A model generated the notes under the pieces. The model saw only the letters and a program-made list of their open reading frames with translations, searched no databases and was not told where the DNA came from. Positions 54,713-62,326 of a DNA stretch of 64,000 nucleotides are shown here, in pieces (within the stretch, counting starts at the first letter, position 1; the number at the start of each line of letters is the position of its first letter). The stretch comes from Thiomargarita sp. (GTDB taxonomy: Bacteria; Pseudomonadota; Gammaproteobacteria; Beggiatoales; Beggiatoaceae). Where the stretch lies: NCBI GenBank assembly GCA_020721005.1, contig DYNP01000003.1, forward strand, positions 186,001-250,000, given 5' to 3'. A program made the position numbers and the translations under genes.

Positions 54713-55927
54713 ATGTCTCAACCCTTTTTTTACAAAGCAATGGACAATCGGGGACGCATTGTTCAAGGTCAACTAGATGCCAATAATATCAATGATTTAG
54801 AAGCCAGATTGGAGCGCATGGGACTTGACCTCATTGACTGCCATACCAGAAAAAAATTACATCTTCAAATCGGACAAGTTTCTCGTCCCGATCTGATCAC
54901 CTTTTGCTTCCACATGGCTCAACTGACCCGAGCTGGAGTTCCTCTTTTAGAAGGCATGGAAGACCTTAGAAACAGTCTCAACCCTTCTCGATTTCGAGAA
55001 GTTATTGCCATGCTTATTGAAAGTGTACAAGGAGGAGAACGACTCTCAGAAGCCATGGCCCATTTCCCCGACATCTTTGACCAAGTTTTCATCAGTTTAG
55101 TACGTACCGGGGAAGAAACCGGGCGCCTAAACACCATTTTTGAACACCTGACTGAATCTCTAAAATGGCAAGATGAAATGATTGCTCGCACCAAAAAACT
55201 GCTCATCTATCCCAGCTTTATGTTACTTGTCATCCTGACTGTCCTATTCTTCCTCATGATCTACCTAGTCCCCCAATTGATCATGTTTGTTAAAACTGTG
55301 GGCGAAACAGAACTTCCTTTGCACACTCAAGCACTTATTATAGTATCCAACTTTTTTGTCAACTATTGGTACGCCATTATAATCACCCCAATTATACTAT
55401 TTACAACGCTAAAAATTGCCATCAAAACCAATCCCTTAGTCGCTTTTAAAGTAGACCGACTGAAACTCAAAATATGGATTATTGGTCCCATTCTAGAAAA
55501 AATTATCCTAGCCCGTTTTGCCACCTTTTTCGCTCTACTTTACGGAGCAGGTATTACCGTACTAGACAGTTTAGAAATCAGCAAAAAACTGGCAAATAAC
55601 TTAGTCATCGAAGAAGCTCTACAAAGAGTCAGTGACCATATTGCCGAAGGCATGAGCATTACCGAAAGTTTTGAACGAATTGGACTGTTCCCACCCTTAA
55701 TTTTACGTATGGTCAGCGTGGGAGAAAGCACTGGAGAATTAGATAAGGCACTGTCTAATGTCAGTTATTTTTATAATCGAGAAGTTAAAGAAGCCATTGA
55801 AAAAATCCAAATTCTGATAGAGCCCGCCATGACTGTAATCATGGGACTCCTGTTAGGATGGGTCATGTTATCGGTTTTGGGACCTATTTATGATACCATT
55901 GCTGGATTTAAACCAACCAGGCCCTAA
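54713..55927 (+). CDS. gspF: Type II secretion inner-membrane protein GspF
   Basis: 404 residues, usual length. Two GspF domains (about 65-190 and 270-395) with membrane helices at about 170-195, 220-245 and 375-397. FFYKAMDNRGRIVQGQLDAN, LTRAGVPLLEGMEDL, LVRTGEETGRLNTIFEHL and MVSVGESTGELDKALSNVSY are diagnostic of the GspF/PilC family. With gspE 13 kb away and a GspL-like gene next, a dispersed T2SS is suggested; PilC cannot be fully excluded. Confidence 0.92.
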   Translation: MSQPFFYKAMDNRGRIVQGQLDANNINDLEARLERMGLDLIDCHTRKKLHLQIGQVSRPDLITFCFHMAQLTRAGVPLLEGMEDLRNSLNPSRFREVIAMLIESVQGGERLSEAMAHFPDIFDQVFISLVRTGEETGRLNTIFEHLTESLKWQDEMIARTKKLLIYPSFMLLVILTVLFFLMIYLVPQLIMFVKTVGETELPLHTQALIIVSNFFVNYWYAIIITPIILFTTLKIAIKTNPLVAFKVDRLKLKIWIIGPILEKIILARFATFFALLYGAGITVLDSLEISKKLANNLVIEEALQRVSDHIAEGMSITESFERIGLFPPLILRMVSVGESTGELDKALSNVSYFYNREVKEAIEKIQILIEPAMTVIMGLLLGWVMLSVLGPIYDTIAGFKPTRP

Positions 55928-55969
55928 CTAAACATCCCCCTTACCAAATAACTAATTTACAACTCTACC

Positions 55970-57589
55970 ATGGCAAAACGCATCCTATACCTGTCCGACA
56001 TGGACTGTTTGGCTTATCAAGTCAATGGCAATCACTTGACCTGCATACAAACTTTTACCCCCAATGCAGAACAGGAATTCACCCAATACCTGTTAGACGA
56101 CTTAAAAACCCCAATTATATGCCTGATAGATTCTGTTAAAGAAGAATATCAAATGACCAGCCTGCCTCATGTAGTGGGAATGGATCGGCAAAAATTATTA
56201 GCTCGTAAAATGCAACGCCTATTTGAATCCTCTAACTACACCTATGCTATGGTTCAGGGACGTTCTCAATCCGGAAGGGGAGACGATCAAATACTATTCA
56301 CCTCCTTAACTCAGTCCACCCTATTACAACCCTGGTTGCAACTGATTTTGACTCACAAAGTCCCTTTGGCTGGCATCTTTTCAATCCCCTTATTAACTCA
56401 TCTCCTGTTAAAAAAACTCACCTCCTCCAACCCATACACCCTATTGGTCATGTTGACCCCTAGGATCGCAGAGCACAGCCAATATGGACTGCGACAAAGT
56501 TTCTTTTCTCAACACTATCTGAAAATGAGTCGACTCAGTCCCCTAACTATTGATTCTGCCCCGGGAGAAGCTATTTTCGATCAAATTGTCAAAACCCAAC
56601 GTTATTTAGAAAATTCCCGAATTTTGCCCCCATTGGGACCAAAAAACTCCCTGCCAATTCTTATTCTAACTGAAAATTCTTTAAAAAACCAATTGGAAAC
56701 CTATCCTATTGAAAAATTGAACTCTTTTAGCCCTGTTTTTTTAGACATTGCCGAAATTGCTGAACAATGGAAACTGCTCCCAACCAATATTGAGCAACTG
56801 TTCCCTTACCATCTCATTTTGTACCTATTGAGCAAAGAATGGCATCTAAAAAACCATTATGCAAAGAGTGTAGAAAGACGCTACTTCACCTATCGAAAAG
56901 TACGGGCAATTTTATATTTATCCGCCCTATTTTCCATAGGGATAGGAACATTACTCAGTTATCAAACCTTTCAATTGATTCAAACCGTGCAACAACAAGG
57001 GGAACAGAAACGTTCCAAAGCCTTGCAGTTGATTGAAGAAACTGCTCGTTTACAAGGACAAGTGCCTAATTTACCTTTAGACATCGTATTAATTCGCAAC
57101 ATTGTAGATACAGGTTTATACCTGAAATCAATGACTTTATCGCCGGAACCTATTTTGCAAAAAATCAGCGCCATACTGGTTCAGCATCCCAATTTGCAAA
57201 TCCAACGTTTAGAATGGGAATTGAAAAATGATTTTCTACCACCGGCTGCTCCACCGAATCTCCTTTTAAATAAGGGATTTAACAAGGGAAATAAGGGCAA
57301 TATGCCCGTTGAAAAGCCAGGGCCGCCAGAATTTTTTTTGGAAAATTTACGCCTCTATGGACAAATTTCTCCATTTGGGGGTAATTATCAAAATGCTCTC
57401 TATCTGTTTGAACAATTTGCCAATGAAGTTCGTAAAAATAGCTATTTTTTTCAAGCAAATACTTTGCTGTCCCCTTACGATCCCAAAAAAGCTTTACAGG
57501 GTCAAATTGGCTCTACCACCGAAGTGGGAACCGCTCCGTTTACATTGGAAATTTCTGTTAAACACAACTATATTAAATTGTCCAATTAA
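55970..57589 (+). CDS. Putative GspL/PilM-PilN-like assembly protein
   Basis: 539 residues that I do not recognise by a named family. The N-terminal 300 residues are soluble, opening with RILYLSDMDCLAYQVNGNHL and ending DIAEIAEQWKLLP. A single helix (about 312-335, ILYLSALFSIGIGTLLSY) leads to a periplasmic part with a short coiled coil, a low-complexity insert (NKGFNKGNKGN at about 430) and a ferredoxin-like tail. That is the architecture of GspL or a PilM-PilN fusion, and it sits 42 bp after gspF. So an assembly-platform role is likely by context only. Confidence 0.6.
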   Translation: MAKRILYLSDMDCLAYQVNGNHLTCIQTFTPNAEQEFTQYLLDDLKTPIICLIDSVKEEYQMTSLPHVVGMDRQKLLARKMQRLFESSNYTYAMVQGRSQSGRGDDQILFTSLTQSTLLQPWLQLILTHKVPLAGIFSIPLLTHLLLKKLTSSNPYTLLVMLTPRIAEHSQYGLRQSFFSQHYLKMSRLSPLTIDSAPGEAIFDQIVKTQRYLENSRILPPLGPKNSLPILILTENSLKNQLETYPIEKLNSFSPVFLDIAEIAEQWKLLPTNIEQLFPYHLILYLLSKEWHLKNHYAKSVERRYFTYRKVRAILYLSALFSIGIGTLLSYQTFQLIQTVQQQGEQKRSKALQLIEETARLQGQVPNLPLDIVLIRNIVDTGLYLKSMTLSPEPILQKISAILVQHPNLQIQRLEWELKNDFLPPAAPPNLLLNKGFNKGNKGNMPVEKPGPPEFFLENLRLYGQISPFGGNYQNALYLFEQFANEVRKNSYFFQANTLLSPYDPKKALQGQIGSTTEVGTAPFTLEISVKHNYIKLSN

Positions 57590-57608
57590 GAGCTCTATTT
57601 GTAAACTA

Positions 57609-57638
57609 AAACATGTTGTTCGACAAAATAACATGTTT
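57609..57638. terminator. Hairpin between convergent genes (GspL-like / lptD)
   Basis: AAACATGTT (57609-57617) and AACATGTTT (57630-57638) form a perfect 9-bp stem with a 12-base loop in the 86-bp convergent gap. The stem is AT-rich. Read leftwards it is followed by TTAGTTT, so it may terminate lptD transcripts. Confidence 0.4.
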
Positions 57639-57675
57639 CTCACTTCCAACTCAGAACAACCAAATAAAATTCCAA

Positions 57676-59922
57676 TTAAAAATCATCATGATAACCAGGA
57701 ATACGTTGTTCCAAAAAGGAATCTGCCTTTTTTCCAATTCCAGTTAATCCTTTCAGTTCAAACTGTAAGAAAAACCCGTTTAAGTAACTGCTGCCATCCA
57801 CATTGTTCAAGTAACGTCGGGCAATTCCCCTGACTGCCCAACAGCAACTGTTGTATTCCAAACCAGCGAAAGTTTCCAATGTATTCTCATCTGGCAGAGA
57901 GTAATTCCAGCGTCCCAACATGCTCCAACGAGTACCAAGGGACCAATACCAGGAAATGTCGGTTTGTTCCAAAATAGAGTCTCGCAATCGATAGGATAAG
58001 TTGAGTAAATGTTCCCGGTCTGGATGGTAACGAGTTTTCAGGACTGTATGTTCAGTATTATCTTGATGGGAATCCCAACGAATTGTGGCAGCAGTTTCCC
58101 AATGGGGAGTCAATTGGCTGGAAAATTCCATAATTATGGGCGAAGATCCTTGAGTTAATTCTATGGCTTCAGTTTCTCCTGGTAGAGCTATTCGACGGTC
58201 CCGAAAATAATAGCTTTGTCCAACACTGGCACGTAAATATTCTTGCCCGGTTTCATCGCTAATCAGTCGGGAAGTAAGGGCTAAGCTGATTTGATGAGCA
58301 TCGTCAATTCGATCTGCCCCGCTGAATCGATTATGACGAAACAGTTGTCCAAAGGAAAAATCATATTCTGCAGTGTCAAAAACCGGTAAATTTTCTTGAG
58401 CCCGGTAGGGAGTGAAACGGTAAAATAGACGAGGTTCTAGAGTGTGAATACCATTTTTTCCCCACCATTCCCAATCTCGTTCCAAAAACAGTCCACTGTC
58501 AGTACTGAAGGTAAATAAGAGTCGGTCTGGAGTGTCATTGAGTTTGGAATCGTTCAATTTGTCCAAGTCGTAAAGAGTGTAACGAAGTGATAATTTGGGA
58601 ACGAGAAAGGTGCCGGAAGTGCGCCATGGGTAGACAAAAAGACCGGTTACATCGAAACGATTGCCTACAGGGGCAGTAATAATTTCCGTGTCCCGGGTAA
58701 AATGGGTGAATTCGGCAGTCAATTGGGAATTGAGTGCTCGATTGCGATTGGGCAGTGTTGTGCTCAATAATAATTGGGGTAAACGTTGATAGGGTTTTGC
58801 CCAAGGCGACGGATCTAGGGTTTGAAATCCTTGGAGACGAGTCAGCAGTTGCCAGCCTTCTCCAAAATAGTAGAGGTCCCCACGTCTTTCTAAGTGGGTT
58901 AAACTGGCAACATTGATATTGTTCCCTAATTCTTCAAAATAACGGGAATCGGAAGCATAGTTTACATTGAGGTCCGTGTACCAGCGGGGAGTGAGAATGC
59001 CTTGGTGTCGAAAGGATAGGGAGCTGCGATCTTTTCCAAAAGCTTGATCGTGGGGAAGATATTCAACTTCCAATTGTCCGCCAGTCTGAGTTGTCAGGTA
59101 ACGAAATTCAGTGTTCAGTAACAGTCCTCGTCGGGACATCATCCGAGTGGTCAGGGTTGCGTCATAATTGGGGGCTAAATTAAGGTAATAGGGAACGCTC
59201 AATTCAGTGCCTGTTTCATCTGAACTGCCGAGACTGGGAGGTAGAAAACCAGATTTTCTTGCCGAAGTGAGCGGAAAGGAGAGGTAAGGGCTATAAAATA
59301 CCGGAATGCCCAATAGATTGATTCTGACATGGCGTGCTGTTCCCATTTCAGTGTCTTCATTCAGTTCTACTTGACGGGCTTGTAATTGCCAGATTTGCTT
59401 TTCTGGGTCACAGGTGCTATAACTGGCATTTTCTAACATGATCTTATTCTCATTGACTTTGATAACTTTGTCAGCCAATCCCCAAGCCCGACGGTTCAAT
59501 AACCAATAACTGGCTTCATTCATTTCTCCACGATGTTCGGGCAACAACTTGATTTTTTGACCGCTGACGATAAACTGTTTATCCCATAAGGTAAACTGAT
59601 TGTCCGCAGCAATCTGTTCCTTATCTCGATCATAGACGATCAATTGAGTACTTAAAATTTGCTCATCCCGTTGCATCAGGACTTTCCCACTAAAAATAGA
59701 GATATTTTCCTGCTCTTGTAACACGGCCTCATCCGCAAATAACCGAATGCGACCCTTTTCAGAGGGAGGTAATTGCGGTCTAGGCGGAGCTATTTCAGTC
59801 AAGGGTTTACAAATCGCAAACTCTTCAGCAGCCAAGGCCGTACTGATAAAAAATGGAAGCCATCCTATGATAAAATAAAGTCGCACAATAATTAATCCAA
59901 CTGAATAAAAAAATTGCCACAC
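57676..59922 (-). CDS. lptD: LPS-assembly protein LptD
   Basis: 748 residues. It is the outer-membrane barrel that delivers lipopolysaccharide to the cell surface with LptE. The signal peptide (about 1-31) is followed by a periplasmic OstA-type jellyroll (DEAVLQEQENISIFSGKVLM; LLNRRAWGLADKVI) and a C-terminal barrel from about residue 210 that includes FYSPYLSFPLTSARKSGFLPP and ends in Phe. In most relatives surA follows; it is not here. No paired cysteine set typical of E. coli LptD is evident by eye beyond a few Cys (TCDPEK; NSCCWAV). Confidence 0.95.
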   Translation of the reverse strand: MWQFFYSVGLIIVRLYFIIGWLPFFISTALAAEEFAICKPLTEIAPPRPQLPPSEKGRIRLFADEAVLQEQENISIFSGKVLMQRDEQILSTQLIVYDRDKEQIAADNQFTLWDKQFIVSGQKIKLLPEHRGEMNEASYWLLNRRAWGLADKVIKVNENKIMLENASYSTCDPEKQIWQLQARQVELNEDTEMGTARHVRINLLGIPVFYSPYLSFPLTSARKSGFLPPSLGSSDETGTELSVPYYLNLAPNYDATLTTRMMSRRGLLLNTEFRYLTTQTGGQLEVEYLPHDQAFGKDRSSLSFRHQGILTPRWYTDLNVNYASDSRYFEELGNNINVASLTHLERRGDLYYFGEGWQLLTRLQGFQTLDPSPWAKPYQRLPQLLLSTTLPNRNRALNSQLTAEFTHFTRDTEIITAPVGNRFDVTGLFVYPWRTSGTFLVPKLSLRYTLYDLDKLNDSKLNDTPDRLLFTFSTDSGLFLERDWEWWGKNGIHTLEPRLFYRFTPYRAQENLPVFDTAEYDFSFGQLFRHNRFSGADRIDDAHQISLALTSRLISDETGQEYLRASVGQSYYFRDRRIALPGETEAIELTQGSSPIIMEFSSQLTPHWETAATIRWDSHQDNTEHTVLKTRYHPDREHLLNLSYRLRDSILEQTDISWYWSLGTRWSMLGRWNYSLPDENTLETFAGLEYNSCCWAVRGIARRYLNNVDGSSYLNGFFLQFELKGLTGIGKKADSFLEQRIPGYHDDF

Positions 59923-59954
59923 CCTAACAGGTGCAACACCCCGTTTTAGTCATG

Positions 59955-60121
59955 AGACCTCTTGCAAAAGACAACTCTGACCACTTTGAAGTCCGCGTAG
60001 GGTGGATAACTGTCTCTTTTCGTACCGTCATTGCCCTAACCTCAATAGGTGCATGACGCTGCGCCTATGCCCCTACGTTTATTATTTAGGGGGCAAAGAA
60101 ACGCACCACACTCCAACCTAC
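59955..60121. repeat. Repeat-element remnants between lptD and PP2C gene
   Basis: AGACCTCTTGCAAAAG (59955-59970) is identical to the left end of the elements at 25047 and 37093, but no matching right end or TA pair is seen. Further on, CAAAGAAACGCACCAC and CTCCAACCTACG resemble, inverted, the sequence after rpsB at about 27530-27560. The 275-bp gap therefore holds at least two decayed repeats and no gene. Confidence 0.55.
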
Positions 60122-60197
60122 GTGGGCTTTTGTAACAGTTCTATGATATTAGTTTGAGTGAACCCAGCAGTTATTTCAACGTTGATAAGGATAATCT

Positions 60198-61082
60198 ATG
60201 GAGTGGGAAATTGCAAAAGTAGCGCATATTGGTGGCCGCGAGGAACAACAAGACCAAAGTGCCTTCTTTTCCAATGGACAAGACCATTTACTGGTACTGG
60301 CAGATGGCATGGGAGGTCATGAAGGAGGAAAATTGGCCGCTCACGCGGTGATTGAAGCCGCCCGCCTTACTTGGCAGAATTATCAAGACTTTGAGCCCAT
60401 GTCCTTGTTATACACAATATTGGTTCGCGCTGAACAACTGATTGATGGCATTGGTGCCCAACTTAATATTTCACCTCACAGCACCTGTGTAATTTTATAT
60501 CTAACTGCCCATCAAGCCTACTGGACTCATCTTGGCGACAGTCGACTCTATCATTTTCGACGCCAGCAATTACTGAGGCGCACTCAAGACCATTCTGTTG
60601 TACAAATGCTGGTCGATTTGGGACGACTCCATGAACACTCGATGGCCAACCATCCTGATCAAGGTCGCCTGCTAAAATGGTTGGGGGGCAATCAGAAAAA
60701 CTTAGAGCCAGACTTTGGCCAAACTGTTATACGGTCTCAAAACTGCTTTGTATTGTGCAGCGACGGCTTTTGGGAACGCATTTCTCCTCAAGAAATGTCA
60801 AACGGTTTACAACGATTTGACCTTCCTCTATCAAAAATTGCCAAACACCTGGTTGCCAATGCCGTCCGGGCTGGGGGACCTCAAGGCGACAATGTGTCCG
60901 TCATCCTTGCCCGACCTAAAACAATTCCCAACCCTCGTTTGACCCAATTAAGTTACTGGTTACTGGGAATGATCCTATTACTGGCCCTCTCAATCTTGCC
61001 CATCCCATATTCCAATCCCCCACTCGATTCCTATGGCAATCAAAACACTCACCCTTCAATACAGATGATTTTAAAACCATGA
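60198..61082 (+). CDS. Membrane-anchored PP2C-family Ser/Thr phosphatase
   Basis: 294 residues. The PPM metal-binding and catalytic motifs are present: REEQQDQSAFF (motif 1 Asp), LVLADGMGGHEGGKLAAHAV, THLGDSRLYHFR, FVLCSDGFWERI and GPQGDNVSVIL. The N-terminal 245 residues are cytoplasmic. A C-terminal helix (about 253-272, YWLLGMILLLALSILPIPY) anchors it to the inner membrane. Its stop overlaps the start of the protease-FHA gene by 4 bp, so the two are made together. No Ser/Thr kinase gene is in the window. Confidence 0.93.
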   Translation: MEWEIAKVAHIGGREEQQDQSAFFSNGQDHLLVLADGMGGHEGGKLAAHAVIEAARLTWQNYQDFEPMSLLYTILVRAEQLIDGIGAQLNISPHSTCVILYLTAHQAYWTHLGDSRLYHFRRQQLLRRTQDHSVVQMLVDLGRLHEHSMANHPDQGRLLKWLGGNQKNLEPDFGQTVIRSQNCFVLCSDGFWERISPQEMSNGLQRFDLPLSKIAKHLVANAVRAGGPQGDNVSVILARPKTIPNPRLTQLSYWLLGMILLLALSILPIPYSNPPLDSYGNQNTHPSIQMILKP

Positions 61083-62287
61083 ACGGTTGGATAATACTCA
61101 GTTTCCTAACCTTAGTCAACTTAGCCAACCCCAATTTTGCTGAGTTAGACAAAAGTGTAGTACTTATCCTCAACCAACAAGGAAACATTGGCACTGGCTT
61201 CGTCATCAACCAACGTCCCCAAGTCGTAACCAACTATCATGTAGTAGCCAATGGAGGCTCACTTTCCGCAGCCCTCTCCCAAGATCACCGTACCGAACAC
61301 ATTGCCCTCAAACCAGCCCAACTCATCTGGTTTTCCCAAGAAAAAGACCTGGCTCTACTGGAAGTTCCCGGCTTAAACTGCCCTACTTTACCCCTCACCC
61401 CTTTTGAACCTGACAAAGGCAGTCCAGTCTATGCCATTGGTTTTCCAGAAGCCGCCGAAGTTCTCACTGAACGTTTAACTGCCGAAAGCAGTGTTACCAT
61501 GGGCACCCTCAGTCGAATGATCAATGCCACTTGGGAAGGCAATACCTCTCCATTTCGCATCATTCAACACACCTCAGAAATAAACTCTGGTAATAGCGGA
61601 GGTCCACTCCTAAACACCTGTGGACAAGTTATAGGTATCAACACCGTCAAAACCTCCCTCGTTGCCTCCCTGACCAGTGGCGAAATCATCAGTGGTGTCT
61701 TCTTTGCCAGCCACAGCTCAGTTCTAATTGACGCCCTGAAAAATCAACACATTCCATTCACTGAAATCACACAACCCTGTATAATAACTGAAAAAAATCC
61801 AGAATACATCTCCCAAAATAACTGGATTCAATGGACCATTATTGCCATTTTAACTGCCCTTTTAATCCTGCTGCTCATTTTACGGCAAAAACAACAATTT
61901 CTCATGGCCATTCCCCAATCCAATTATCCGAAATCCCATTCCAATCCAACAACTCCAACTCCCCAAACAACCTATTCCCTCATTGAACAAACCTCCCAAC
62001 AAGCCCTCTACCACATTCCCAAAACTCAAGCTTACACTTGGGACAAAGGATGGGTAATAGGAAGCTCCCCTCAACTGGCTGACTGCGTTTTTCCTCAAAT
62101 CAACCTATCCAATCGACACGCTCGTTTAATTCTCCTTAAAAATCAATTGCACATCGAAGACTTAAACTCCTTCACTGGTACCTGGGTCAACGGACAACAA
62201 TTAAAACCCTTTCAACCACTCCCCTTGACCTCAGGCAATCTGATCAAAATGGGACACCTGGAATTACAACTGGTGATTTCCGCCTAA
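61079..62287 (+). CDS. Transmembrane trypsin-like protease with C-terminal FHA domain
   Basis: 402 residues. A signal/anchor helix (about 1-20), then an S1C/HtrA-like serine protease with His54 (VTNYHVV), Asp90 (EKDLALLEV) and Ser173 (NSGNSGGPLL). There is no PDZ domain. A helix at about 247-268 (WIQWTIIAILTALLILLLIL) crosses the membrane, so the protease faces the periplasm and the C-terminal FHA domain (about 320-402) the cytoplasm. The FHA keeps Ser and His of LSNRHARL but has Ser for the usual Arg (IGSS for IGR) and Thr for Asn (SFTGTWVNG), so phosphothreonine binding is uncertain. Coupled to the PP2C gene upstream. Confidence 0.9.
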   Translation: MNGWIILSFLTLVNLANPNFAELDKSVVLILNQQGNIGTGFVINQRPQVVTNYHVVANGGSLSAALSQDHRTEHIALKPAQLIWFSQEKDLALLEVPGLNCPTLPLTPFEPDKGSPVYAIGFPEAAEVLTERLTAESSVTMGTLSRMINATWEGNTSPFRIIQHTSEINSGNSGGPLLNTCGQVIGINTVKTSLVASLTSGEIISGVFFASHSSVLIDALKNQHIPFTEITQPCIITEKNPEYISQNNWIQWTIIAILTALLILLLILRQKQQFLMAIPQSNYPKSHSNPTTPTPQTTYSLIEQTSQQALYHIPKTQAYTWDKGWVIGSSPQLADCVFPQINLSNRHARLILLKNQLHIEDLNSFTGTWVNGQQLKPFQPLPLTSGNLIKMGHLELQLVISA

Positions 62288-62326
62288 AAAATCAAAACCC
62301 ATTGACTCAAAACACACCCTAACACT

